NCBI GenBank assembly: GCA_963769045.1
Contig: CAVYKK010000020.1
Span: 1 to 64,000 of the forward strand
Direction of reading: 5' to 3'
Length of the DNA stretch: 64,000 nucleotides
From: Methanocella_A sp963769045
GTDB lineage: Archaea; Halobacteriota; Methanocellia; Methanocellales; Methanocellaceae
Shown here: in pieces, positions 26,138 to 34,068 of the stretch
Numbering within the stretch: position 1 is the stretch's first letter
Layout of the letters: the number at the start of each line of letters is the position of its first letter
The notes under the pieces: generated by a model
Database searches by the model: none
What the model was told of the DNA's origin: nothing
What the model saw: only the letters and a program-made list of their open reading frames with translations
Position numbers and translations under genes: made by a program

Positions 26138-26761
26138 ATGGACCTGATCAAAGACATCGTCGACATTTTCCGCAAGGACTGGAAGCTGTTAGTAGCCGTC
26201 AACGTCTTCTATTTCGGCATCCTGCTGGTCGGCGCTCTCATCGCGCTACTGCGCCCGGACATACAGGGGTACTGGCTGGGAGTGCTGGCCATGGGGCTGA
26301 AAACCGGCCCGCTGGCGCCTGTGGGCAGTGCCATACAGGCAGGTCAGGTGCTCAACCTTGCCTGGCAGATTTTCCGGACTAACCTCATCTCGGGGACGCT
26401 CGTCTATATCACTATCCCGGGGATTCTCTTCCCGCCATGGACGCTGTTGCTCGGCGGCTGGCGTGCCCTGCTCTGGGGTATGGCCTTTGTCGTGCCATAC
26501 GGGCGTCTCACATTCGGCAAGCTAGTATTCCACTACGTCACCCTGCTCATCGAGGGGGAAGCGTACGTGATCGCCATCTTCGCCTGCATGAGGCAGGTCG
26601 AGGCGCTGATCTGGCCCTCACGCTTCAAGGAAAGCTCGCGACTAAAGGCCTATGGAAGAGCGATTATTGACAATTTCAAGCTCCTGTTAGTCGTGGCGGT
26701 CATTCTGGCCGTCGGCGCCGTTTACGAGGCTTTCGAGCTGTTGTTCATCCTCATGCGATAA
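26138..26761 (+). CDS. Integral membrane protein, SpoIIM/DUF95-like (copy 1)
   Basis: 207 aa with about four to five hydrophobic segments (NVFYFGILLVGALIALL; VYITIPGILFPPWTLLLGG; LLIEGEAYVIAIFACM; LLLVVAVILAVGAVYEAF). The short amphipathic N-terminus FRKDWKLL and the buried Glu in IEGEAYVIA resemble the stage-II-sporulation-M-like membrane family. Paralogous to the next gene along its whole length, with near identical blocks (ALIWPSRFKESSRLKAY). Role unknown; tandem duplication is evident. Confidence 0.65.
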   Translation: MDLIKDIVDIFRKDWKLLVAVNVFYFGILLVGALIALLRPDIQGYWLGVLAMGLKTGPLAPVGSAIQAGQVLNLAWQIFRTNLISGTLVYITIPGILFPPWTLLLGGWRALLWGMAFVVPYGRLTFGKLVFHYVTLLIEGEAYVIAIFACMRQVEALIWPSRFKESSRLKAYGRAIIDNFKLLLVVAVILAVGAVYEAFELLFILMR

Positions 26762-26824
26762 TAAACCCGGCCGCGCAACAGAGGCATTCTTATACAAGGA
26801 GTTCAATAGTTCAGGCTGATCACT

Positions 26825-27451
26825 ATGAGCATAACAGGGGACATCGCAGGCATCTTCAAAAAGGACTGGAAACTTTTCCTGGCGTGCAACGTTTTCCTCT
26901 TCGGGCTGTTCATCCTCGGCATACTGGTGGGGCAGGTGTTCCCTGATATCCACGACATGTCTGTCGACTTCATCGAGCAGGCCACCACCACCGGGCCGAT
27001 CTCCACGGCCAGCCAGACCCTCGAATCGGGCGACATCCTGCTGGGCACGTGGCAGATATTCTCTCATAACTACTTCGTGACTATCGTCCTGGCATCCCTG
27101 CCCTCGCTGGTCTTTCCGCCGTGGATACTTGTCGTCTTCGGCGCGCAGTTCTTCGTCTTCGGCATCATCTTCTCTGTTCCCTCTGTCATAACGGATCCGA
27201 CCGTGCTCATTCCGCTGCTGGGCACGTTGATACTGGAAGGCGAGGCCTATGTCATTGCCATTTTCGCCACCATGAGGCTGGTCGAAGCGGTGATCTGGCC
27301 TTCACGCTTCAATGAAAGCTCACGGCTTAAGGCGTATGTGCGCGCGGTCATCGACAACGGAAAGCTCCTGCTTGTCGTCGGGGTCTGGCTGGCCGTGGCG
27401 GCGCTTTTCGAGGCCGCATCGCTCGTGCTGGTGGGCGGCATGGCAAAATAG
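26825..27451 (+). CDS. Integral membrane protein, SpoIIM/DUF95-like (copy 2)
   Basis: 208 aa, paralog of the upstream gene: same N-terminus (FKKDWKLFLACNVFLFG), PSLVFPPWILVVFGAQ, LEGEAYVIAIFATMRLVEA and WPSRFNESSRLKAY. The predicted loop at residues about 40-70 is the most divergent part. It follows copy 1 by 63 bp on the same strand and could share its transcript. Function unknown. Confidence 0.65.
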   Translation: MSITGDIAGIFKKDWKLFLACNVFLFGLFILGILVGQVFPDIHDMSVDFIEQATTTGPISTASQTLESGDILLGTWQIFSHNYFVTIVLASLPSLVFPPWILVVFGAQFFVFGIIFSVPSVITDPTVLIPLLGTLILEGEAYVIAIFATMRLVEAVIWPSRFNESSRLKAYVRAVIDNGKLLLVVGVWLAVAALFEAASLVLVGGMAK

Positions 27452-27500
27452 CAACAAATTAATACTCCCTTGCACATTACAATGAGTGACGGGCAGAACC

Positions 27501-28832
27501 ATGTTGAAGGAAAAGAAGCTATTCGAAAGCCTGAAGCAGAAGCTGCGGCTCCCATCCGTCGACAAGGAGCAGATTGTCCGGCATAACATCAGGCTGCCCT
27601 TCATCGCCAAAGATCACCTGGTCCAGAAAGGGAAAAGCCTGCTTCCTGCACAGTACCGGGCGATTAGCAACTTCCGGCAGAGCATCCAGCTTCCGGAGAT
27701 CAACACGGACGACCTCGTCCGCAAGGGCATGGACCTAATCGATGTCCGTAGCTACTACGAGACTCACTTTTACAGCCGTATATCCCGATACTCCATCCCG
27801 AGCCTTTCAATGATGTACGCGAACAGCAAGTTCAAGACGTCCATCTACAAGGCGGGCGAGCCCCAGCCGTGCCTCGACGAGATCTTTTACAAGTACGAGT
27901 CGCTGATACCCTTCGGCAAGGAGTACTGGTTCGCCATCTTCACCTCGCTGGACGGCAAGAAGCCAATGCAGCTCGTGTCCACCTTCGGCCGGCGGAATTC
28001 CCGGCGCAGCGTGATCGACGACCTCGAGGTCAGCGGCCTGAACCCGGTGGGCGACGGGGTGCTGTCGACCGGCGCCTTCGTCTGGTGCTTCGACGGGAAG
28101 AAAAAGCTGTTCGTCCCGCCGGTCCAGACACAGACCGTGGCCGACGGAAAATCGATCGTTACGTCAGGCGATGCGCTGGACATCGCCATCTCGGGCACCG
28201 TCCCGGAGTACCGGGTCGAGATCAGGAGCGATGCCATCACCGGCGATTTCCGGCTGGTCAAGCCGGAAACAGGCATCAGCGAGGAAGTCCTCAACGAGCT
28301 TAAGATGGGCCTGAACTATCAGGTATACAACCTTTACTACAACTTCGAGGGCACGCTGAACGGCAGCGAGTACAAAGGCCGCTGCTACCTGCAGAAGGTC
28401 ATCCTGTCCACGCCGATGGTGCCCTGGTACTGGTGCCGGCTCGTCTTCCGGGACGGGTCGTTCCTCGTGTTCTTCAAGCCCTACTTCGGCTCCAAAGAGT
28501 ACAACTATGCGCTGCGGAACAAGGGCGTCTTCTACTCGGCAAAGCACGACCGCATGTTCTGGTTCTACAACATCGACGTCACCAGCGACGCAAAGCGGGC
28601 CTTCTGGCGGTTCCGGAGCGTCAGCGACGACTACGCCCTGGACATATCGGTAAAATCCTACGCCGACCACCGCTTCAACTTCCGCAGCGGCGGCGTCTTC
28701 AACTACCACGAGTTCATGGTGAACGTGAAGAAGTTCAGCTTCTCGGGCGACGGGGGCAAGATCAAGGTCAGCCAGAAGGACCTGGGCCCCGGCGCCGGCA
28801 TGGTCGAAGACGCGACCGGCATCCTGATCTAA
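27501..28832 (+). CDS. Large soluble protein of unknown function, possibly lipocalin-like
   Basis: 443 aa from the ATG at 27501 (a GTG at 27486 is an alternative). No signal peptide or membrane helix. The second half is rich in aromatic beta-strand sequence (YWCRLVFRDGSFLVFFKPYFG, HDRMFWFYNIDV, KRAFWRFRSV) and recalls the two-lobed CrtC/AttH lipocalin-like fold. This is a shape impression and no motif confirms it. The N-terminal 90 residues contain repeated (I/R)LPxI-x(4)-(D/H)LV units (LPSVDKEQIV, LPFIAKDHLV, LPEINTDDLV), an unusual heptad-like repeat. Confidence 0.6.
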   Translation: MLKEKKLFESLKQKLRLPSVDKEQIVRHNIRLPFIAKDHLVQKGKSLLPAQYRAISNFRQSIQLPEINTDDLVRKGMDLIDVRSYYETHFYSRISRYSIPSLSMMYANSKFKTSIYKAGEPQPCLDEIFYKYESLIPFGKEYWFAIFTSLDGKKPMQLVSTFGRRNSRRSVIDDLEVSGLNPVGDGVLSTGAFVWCFDGKKKLFVPPVQTQTVADGKSIVTSGDALDIAISGTVPEYRVEIRSDAITGDFRLVKPETGISEEVLNELKMGLNYQVYNLYYNFEGTLNGSEYKGRCYLQKVILSTPMVPWYWCRLVFRDGSFLVFFKPYFGSKEYNYALRNKGVFYSAKHDRMFWFYNIDVTSDAKRAFWRFRSVSDDYALDISVKSYADHRFNFRSGGVFNYHEFMVNVKKFSFSGDGGKIKVSQKDLGPGAGMVEDATGILI

Positions 28833-28870
28833 CTGCCGCAAGTTTAGTCATCCCTGTTATATCTTGTACA

Positions 28871-29011
28871 TGCTGAGCCGGCACTTGACACTACGTACAC
28901 TACGTACACGACGTACACAACGTTTAATTATAAGGCTACGCTTGCCATTACCTGAAAAACGTCGTGTACGTCGTGTACGTTGTGTACGTAGTGTCAAGTG
29001 CCGGCTCAGCA
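28871..29011 (+). repeat. Palindromic element, type A, copy 1
   Basis: Perfect 30-nt arms (TGCTGAGCCGGCACTTGACA... and its exact inverse) continue as iterated 9-nt CGTACAC-x-A units. The about 40-nt centre carries ATAAGGCTACGCTTGCC and CCTGAAAAACG. Copy 2, at 63778-63918, is in the opposite orientation. The rest of 28833-29251 holds a CG-rich motif at about 29054 and the next gene's promoter. Confidence 0.9.
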
Positions 29012-29206
29012 TTAATAACATTATAAAACTGACTGAACATATTGAGCATTCGTTCACGCGCGCGAGCGCCCACCGGGCATTGCAGTTCGGATAACATTTA
29101 CTTACATCAAATGAGCTTGCCGTAAAATAATTTGTAATTACCATGTAACAAATCGAAAATAACTCGCTCACCAGGCCCTTTTATAACAAAAATTATCAGT
29201 TACAGG

Positions 29207-29220
29207 GAAAAAGATATATA
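29207..29220 (+). promoter_or_regulatory. Archaeal promoter (BRE/TATA) of the 29252 gene
   Basis: AAAAAGATATATAG forms a purine-rich BRE followed by a TATA box. Transcription would start about 29240, just before GAGGTT and the ATG at 29252, giving a short leader. Confidence 0.55.
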
Positions 29221-29251
29221 GTTTTGTCAGTCTGTGTAATTAAGAGGTTAT

Positions 29252-29683
29252 ATGAAAAACGAGAGGCGCATTAAGGTCGATTTTCCTAACGTCGACCTTA
29301 CCACCAACGACATCTCCACCGAGTACATCAAGGCAGGGAAATCTATCGTCGAGGAGGGTCGCATGCAGAGCCTGGACGAATTTCTCAACGGCCTGGACGA
29401 GTACAACCACCTCCAGTACCGGCTGATGGATAAGACAAAGGCCTTGTGCAAGTCCATGGAGAACATGGTAGACAACGACTTCGTCGTGGTGAACGGCCTC
29501 AGCTCATTCTTTGATGAGATCGACCGGATTACGGAGCGTATGGATACGATGACATACTTCGTCCCCCGGGACGAGGTGCTGCAGGTCCTCGAGGACTATC
29601 TGTCATTGCACCAGCGGCTGTTCAACAAGCCGATGTTCTATGTGGAGAACGGCTGGGATAACCTGCAAAAGTACGAGCCCTAA
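29252..29683 (+). CDS. Small acidic protein of unknown function
   Basis: 143 aa, charged and mostly helical (EEGRMQSLDEFLNGLDEYNH; DEIDRITERMDTMTYFVPRD), with no signal or membrane segment. A good TATA box and the ribosome binding site GAGGTT support the start. It converges with the last gene of the pilus operon, overlapping it by 4 bp at the 3' ends. I do not recognise the family. Confidence 0.65.
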   Translation: MKNERRIKVDFPNVDLTTNDISTEYIKAGKSIVEEGRMQSLDEFLNGLDEYNHLQYRLMDKTKALCKSMENMVDNDFVVVNGLSSFFDEIDRITERMDTMTYFVPRDEVLQVLEDYLSLHQRLFNKPMFYVENGWDNLQKYEP

Positions 29684-30174
29684 GCCCAGGTCTTTACCGT
29701 TGATATACTAAATCGGGACGACCCGTCTGTCAGCGACACGTCATATGCGCAGCCACAGACGCTCGCGTTGCCCGTTTCTCTTTTTACAAGGACACCGCCG
29801 ATGTTTTCGACAGAGCTCATATCGCTGTCGTCCAGGTATTTCGACGCCAGCGACTCGTTAAATTCGAACGAATAGGCGATACCGCGGGCTATCATGCTCT
29901 CCTCAATGCTTGATACGGCTATGTATGCCCGTGCTTTGAAATTGCCCGCAAGAGCCACACGCTGTTCCCACTGGCAGCCGCCAGTCTCGCCTGCCGCCTG
30001 GAGAAGGCCTGCATCCTGTACCCATACGATATTATCGACGACCTCTCGCTGGAGCGCTGGTTGCTCTGTCGGATAAGAAGCACTGATCGAGTAGAGGTAC
30101 GTTGCCAGCACAATAAGGCATGCGCAGGCTGCCAGCGCCGAAAGCAGCATGATCTGGCCTTTGTCATCTTTCAT
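29680..30174 (-). CDS. Pilin-like protein, operon gene 7 (DUF7261-like)
   Basis: 164 aa. The N-terminus GQIMLLSALAACACLIVLAT gives a pilin-type hydrophobic segment right after a short charged leader (MKDDK). A globular, cysteine-containing domain follows (GGCQWEQR; SVCGCAYDV). Last gene of the Tad-like operon; it starts 3 nt after the previous stop. Probably a minor pilin or pseudopilin exported by this system; assignment is from the N-terminus and context. Confidence 0.65.
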   Translation of the reverse strand: MKDDKGQIMLLSALAACACLIVLATYLYSISASYPTEQPALQREVVDNIVWVQDAGLLQAAGETGGCQWEQRVALAGNFKARAYIAVSSIEESMIARGIAYSFEFNESLASKYLDDSDMSSVENIGGVLVKRETGNASVCGCAYDVSLTDGSSRFSISTVKTWA

Positions 30175-30177
30175 CCT

Positions 30178-30627
30178 TCAGCCTCTCCAGAGAATTAGCT
30201 TGCAGTCTAACGCTTCATGTGTATCCAGCCGGAACCCCAGGAAAGGCCTTGTATACATGACGACGCCGTCAGGCGGATAATCTCCTGCATCCCCGTAGGG
30301 TGTGACGAGGCATGCCCTGACTCCGGAGGGTAAAATGCTGCGTATGTCAGACTCGATGGCTGCCGATTGCTCGTCCCAGACCGTTGGCATAGATAGAGTC
30401 TGTGCAAGGCCAGGATGCCCCGGCCGGTTATCCCGGTATTCGAGTATGTACAACAGGTCGGCAGACATAGTCCTCAAGTCGTCGTCGCGATCGCTCTCTT
30501 GCAGGTATCCGTGGGGCATCGCGTTCAGACAGGCCACGCACGACAGCATCAGGAAAGCGCCGATGACCGCCTCGATCATGTGCAGCGCGCCTTCCCGGTC
30601 AGCGATCAGTCCCTGCCGTCCCCACAT
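30178..30627 (-). CDS. Pilin-like protein, operon gene 6 (DUF7288-like)
   Basis: About 149 aa from the ATG at 30627 (MWGRQGLIADREGALHMIEA); the frame opens at 30681, but the longer start overlaps the upstream gene more. GALHMIEAVIGAFLMLSCVA is a class-III-like signal with the conserved Glu at about +5. The rest is soluble. Follows the archaeal pattern of several different minor pilins after the Tad-type ATPase and membrane genes. Confidence 0.65.
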   Translation of the reverse strand: MWGRQGLIADREGALHMIEAVIGAFLMLSCVACLNAMPHGYLQESDRDDDLRTMSADLLYILEYRDNRPGHPGLAQTLSMPTVWDEQSAAIESDIRSILPSGVRACLVTPYGDAGDYPPDGVVMYTRPFLGFRLDTHEALDCKLILWRG

Positions 30628-31156
30628 ACTTCCTCCACATGTAAATGACCAGCTTTCCTCCTTTTTCGTTGCCGTCCGCATCCCTGATCGCGACCAGCCG
30701 GGTACACTTGCAGACGTCCATCGTGCCGTCGTCGACGATATACCCGGAAGCTACGGTGACAGACCCGTCGTTTGCCGAGACCTCTATCCTGATGCCGTAG
30801 TAATGCTCCGAGTCGTCCAGGCCCAGGTGCCTGAACAGCTCGGAGTCGTTGAAGAACCCCAGGGCGTAGACCTTTTCCTCGGACAGTATACACGGCCGGC
30901 CGTCCGACAGCCCGATGAAAGCTGCACCTCTCGCCAGAGACGGGCTCATATGCCACCCTTGCGGCGAGCCGGGGCTCAATATCAGCATATCGCCCATCGC
31001 TTCGGCCATCGGGCGAAGCTCTGTCGCATAGCTCCTGGTGAAACCGCTCGAGACTGTGCTGATGGCAAAGTACAGGACAATGGTCAGCAGGACGATAAAA
31101 ATGCCATATCCCGCTATGAAGTCTATCGTGAAGGCGCCGCCGGCATCGTCGCTCAT
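30599..31156 (-). CDS. Pilin-like protein, operon gene 5 (DUF7287-like)
   Basis: 185 aa. GAFTIDFIAGYGIFIVLLTI gives a short leader followed by a pilin-like hydrophobic helix, with Asp at the usual Glu position. A globular domain follows (GAAFIGLSDGRPCILSEEKV). The start ATGA overlaps the stop of the gene upstream. Probably a structural or minor pilin. Confidence 0.7.
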   Translation of the reverse strand: MSDDAGGAFTIDFIAGYGIFIVLLTIVLYFAISTVSSGFTRSYATELRPMAEAMGDMLILSPGSPQGWHMSPSLARGAAFIGLSDGRPCILSEEKVYALGFFNDSELFRHLGLDDSEHYYGIRIEVSANDGSVTVASGYIVDDGTMDVCKCTRLVAIRDADGNEKGGKLVIYMWRKYVGTAGTDR

Positions 31157-31626
31157 GACAGGGTCACCGTCCTCGAAACGGCATCGTAGGCAACGGTGTG
31201 TCCCGGTGGCGTGCTGGCAATGAATCCTGTAATCTTTACGTTACTGGCTCGGAACGATACCGGGGCATGGTACCGGTGTCCCGAGACGCTGACGTAAATG
31301 TCATGCCCGTCAGGCGATGGATAGGCCAGATACGGCTTGTCGCATATCAGCTCGGGCAGGTCAATCGTCCTGAGGCATGATATGTCTCCCGGCCCTGCCA
31401 TTTCACAGGACGACAGGCTGATCGTCGAGGCTACCCTGTAAGCTGCAATGGCTGTGGCATCGGCTTCGGTAGTGGACGCGAACACGTTTAGCGCAGTGCC
31501 GAGCGCCAGGAAAATGACAATGGAAACGCCCGCGAGCAAGGCATATTCCACAGTGGTAGCGATCCCGTCATTATCTGTCTGGCCTGATCTGCAATGTGAC
31601 ACAGGTGACATGGACGTCAGAGACAC
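31153..31626 (-). CDS. Pilin-like protein, operon gene 4 (DUF7266-like)
   Basis: Up to 157 aa. The true start is uncertain (ATG at 31626 or 31611, GTG at 31602), because the pilin motif DGIATTVEYALLAGVSIVIF begins only about 20 residues in. The Glu at +5 and the long hydrophobic helix mark a type IV pilin-like protein. The 5' end overlaps the previous gene; the 3' end overlaps the next by ATGA. Confidence 0.65.
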   Translation of the reverse strand: MSLTSMSPVSHCRSGQTDNDGIATTVEYALLAGVSIVIFLALGTALNVFASTTEADATAIAAYRVASTISLSSCEMAGPGDISCLRTIDLPELICDKPYLAYPSPDGHDIYVSVSGHRYHAPVSFRASNVKITGFIASTPPGHTVAYDAVSRTVTLS

Positions 31627-32317
31627 CTCCTGAAACGGTGGTTATAGTATTGCCATAGCATGTTACCGCGAACCCTTCGTCCCGCAGGAATTTAGCCCAT
31701 CCCTCCGGGTCCCTGGTAGATATGGAAATGATGGCATCGGATGGCGCTGACACATTAATGCTCTCCGATCGTTGCGACACCGCCCTGATATCCAGTATGG
31801 CGTGGGAGTCAGACAAGACCGCACCGGTATCTGCCTTAATGCACACGAGGTAAATGTACAGCCCTTTCCGGCCGTCGTGGCTTGCTATAAAGATCGATGG
31901 CTCTCTGATTATGTCAACAATGCCGCTGTCGTTGCCTATGACCGCGCCGCCCTCGAACGAGACTGACCTGAAGGGCGACTCCAGCCTGATACTGCCCGTT
32001 CGTATGGCAGGCACCTCTTTACTGCCCAGCTTCACGCTTAGCCTGGTAATATCGTCGCCTTGGTCCATAGCCAGTAGCTCATAGCCTGCGGGCATCTGAA
32101 GCTCGTAAGCCACATAGCATGTATTATTCGTGCGTGCCACCTCAACGGCTGTGGCTGCAAGCGTCCTGATTGATGCTGTCGCTTCCGAGTGGCCGATTCT
32201 TTCCGCTGCGGAAGAGATCACGCCGGCAGCGCCCGATGTGACACAGATCACCGCCGTGGCGACCATGCCAATCATGATCGCATAGCCGAGCAGCTCAGAA
32301 ATGCCCTGGTCATTCAT
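31571..32317 (-). CDS. Pilin-like protein, operon gene 3 (DUF7289-like)
   Basis: 248 aa beginning MNDQGISELLGYAIMIGMVA, a classic archaeal class III signal (G before I-S-E) and hydrophobic helix. A large beta-rich ectodomain follows (SIRLESPFRSVSFEGGAVIG). It starts with an ATGA overlap to the membrane gene. It is the largest pilin-like protein here and may be the tip or main subunit. Confidence 0.75.
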   Translation of the reverse strand: MNDQGISELLGYAIMIGMVATAVICVTSGAAGVISSAAERIGHSEATASIRTLAATAVEVARTNNTCYVAYELQMPAGYELLAMDQGDDITRLSVKLGSKEVPAIRTGSIRLESPFRSVSFEGGAVIGNDSGIVDIIREPSIFIASHDGRKGLYIYLVCIKADTGAVLSDSHAILDIRAVSQRSESINVSAPSDAIISISTRDPEGWAKFLRDEGFAVTCYGNTITTVSGGVSDVHVTCVTLQIRPDR

Positions 32318-33199
32318 AGCCCGATCGCCCCCATCAGGTCAAATCCCGGGAATACGATCAGCTCAAAGACGAGGAAAGCGACCGTCGTTAGCGCTGCCGC
32401 GTCCTTCAGCCCCCCGAAGATGGAATTGTCCCTCATAGCGCCGATGGTCAGACCGGTGCAAACGGTGACCGAGACGGATAAGAAATAATATGGCATGGCA
32501 TAAGTGACCGGGCTTTCAGGCGTGATAGCCTCGCCGGCCGTCAGCGCCCTGAGCTGGTGGGAAACCGGGACGAACGACGAGATACAGAGCGAAACGACGA
32601 TCAGGAACACGACCGCAGTGAGATACATGACCAGCACTGCCGAGGATATGCCTGCTTTTCTCTCTGATTCGAGCGACCGGGACAGTCTGCCTTCCGCCGC
32701 GATCATCTTTAACACGCTCTCCGCATCGGGGCTCGATGTGAGGGCCTCGTTGATGACGGATACGGACCTGGTAATGTAAGCGTTTTTCACTCTCACGGCC
32801 ATTGCTCGCAGCGATGTCGCCAGGTCGAATCCCTCGTCCTCTATCTCCGACAGCACCCGGCGGACTTCGTCTGACATGGCCCCGTAATCACCGGCGGCAG
32901 CCCGCTTCAGCGCTTTAGGCATCGAGCCGCTGGCCCTGACGTATTCGGATAAATCGTAGAAGAGTTCCGGCGCTCTTGCGTTGATCTCGCTGTCGTATGA
33001 CGCCATCAGGCTATAGGCAATGGCAGCGGGCGCCAGCAGAATCATCAGGAAGACGTAGATCGCCGTATCAATCGGCAACAGCAACAGGGTAAGTCCTGCG
33101 CCGAGCATGCCCGGCTACGGTTGCAGCGATCATAACGCCAGGCATCCCCATGGCCTTAATCGTTGCCCGGATGCTTTCTGCCTCACCGAAAGCTGTCAC
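32314..33199 (-). pseudogene. tadC: Type IV pilus membrane platform protein 2 (TadC-like), frameshifted near its N-terminus
   Basis: A T2SSF-type membrane protein. A 264-aa frame starts at 33108 (MLGAGLTLLLLPIDTAIYVF), but a TAG lies three codons upstream, while the GTG at 33199 overlaps the previous TGA as GTGA. Reading from that GTG gives VTAFGEAESIRATIKAMGMP and VMIAATVAG, which joins MLGAGL if one base is removed near 33107. I therefore read this as a gene with an extra base. Cytoplasmic T2SSF helices (LFYDLSEYVRASGSMPKALK) and two C-terminal membrane helices are intact. Partner of tadB-like and the ATPase. Confidence 0.7.
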
Positions 33200-34068
33200 G
33201 GGTTTGCCTCCGGATATGCTGCCTGCAGGGACTTGACCGCGATGAAGCTGCCCAACGGCACGATGATCAGCGCGTCGATCCAGACCAGCATGTCACCGGC
33301 AAGCATCCCGGCCATGTTGAAGACCAGGTTGATGATGGCAATGAAAATGGCCGCGATGCCGATCACCGACAGGTAAATCGATGACACGCCCTGCACCGTC
33401 TCGTTGTACTTCCTGACCTCGAGCGCCTTTCGCGCCGCCAGTGACTCGTACTTGCCCTGCAGATAGTCCCGCAGGCTGCCGCCGCTGTTATAGATGGCCG
33501 CGATCCCGATCAGAAGCTCCTGCCAGATCACAGACGGCGAGGATGACTGTGCCATCCGCAGCGCGGAGATCACGTCCATCCCGTCTTCCTCAATCAGCGA
33601 AAGTGCATATGTGGCTTCCAGAGCGATATCCTGCCCGTACACGCTGCCGAGGTTAGACAGGTTGCGGAGCATCCGTTTCAGGGGCACGTTGTAGCCGGCC
33701 ATTGCCAGCATCAGCCCGACGGCATGGATGGCATTCGCATCGATGAGCGCGCCCCTGTAGTTCTTCAGTGACGACACGTAGTACAGCCTGCCGTAAAATA
33801 TGGCAACGGCGGCGATCGTACCGGCCGCCAGAGGATATGTCGCTTCTGGAAACAACGTGATCTTTCCTGTGGCGAACAGCCCGACAAAGACTGATGCCGC
33901 AGCCATGGCAAAACCGGCTGCTGCCAGCGATATCGATCTGTACACATAGTCAGTAAAATCCCGGTCTTGACGGCACTGCCCGTACCTGATGGCATATTTG
34001 CCGAGCGCACCGGATCGTGAAAAATTTCCGGCAAAAGACCGTAACATGACTATCTCAGGGAGTCTCAT
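33196..34068 (-). CDS. tadB: Type IV pilus membrane platform protein 1 (TadB-like, T2SSF)
   Basis: A 290-aa T2SSF-domain protein. Two N-terminal membrane helices (ISLAAAGFAMAAASVFVGLF; ATYPLAAGTIAAVAIFYGRL) are followed by the T2SSF helical domain (RMLRNLSNLGSVYGQDIALE; LQGKYESLAARKALEVRKYN) and two C-terminal helices. It anchors the assembly ATPase. It starts 14 bp inside the end of the ATPase gene and overlaps the next gene by GTGA. Confidence 0.85.
   Translation of the reverse strand: MRLPEIVMLRSFAGNFSRSGALGKYAIRYGQCRQDRDFTDYVYRSISLAAAGFAMAAASVFVGLFATGKITLFPEATYPLAAGTIAAVAIFYGRLYYVSSLKNYRGALIDANAIHAVGLMLAMAGYNVPLKRMLRNLSNLGSVYGQDIALEATYALSLIEEDGMDVISALRMAQSSSPSVIWQELLIGIAAIYNSGGSLRDYLQGKYESLAARKALEVRKYNETVQGVSSIYLSVIGIAAIFIAIINLVFNMAGMLAGDMLVWIDALIIVPLGSFIAVKSLQAAYPEANP

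Noticed and set aside
32314..33108. Complete 264-aa membrane protein starting at 33108
   Set aside because: A stop lies just upstream in that frame, and the GTGA junction plus a natural N-terminus in the other frame argue for a frameshifted longer gene.
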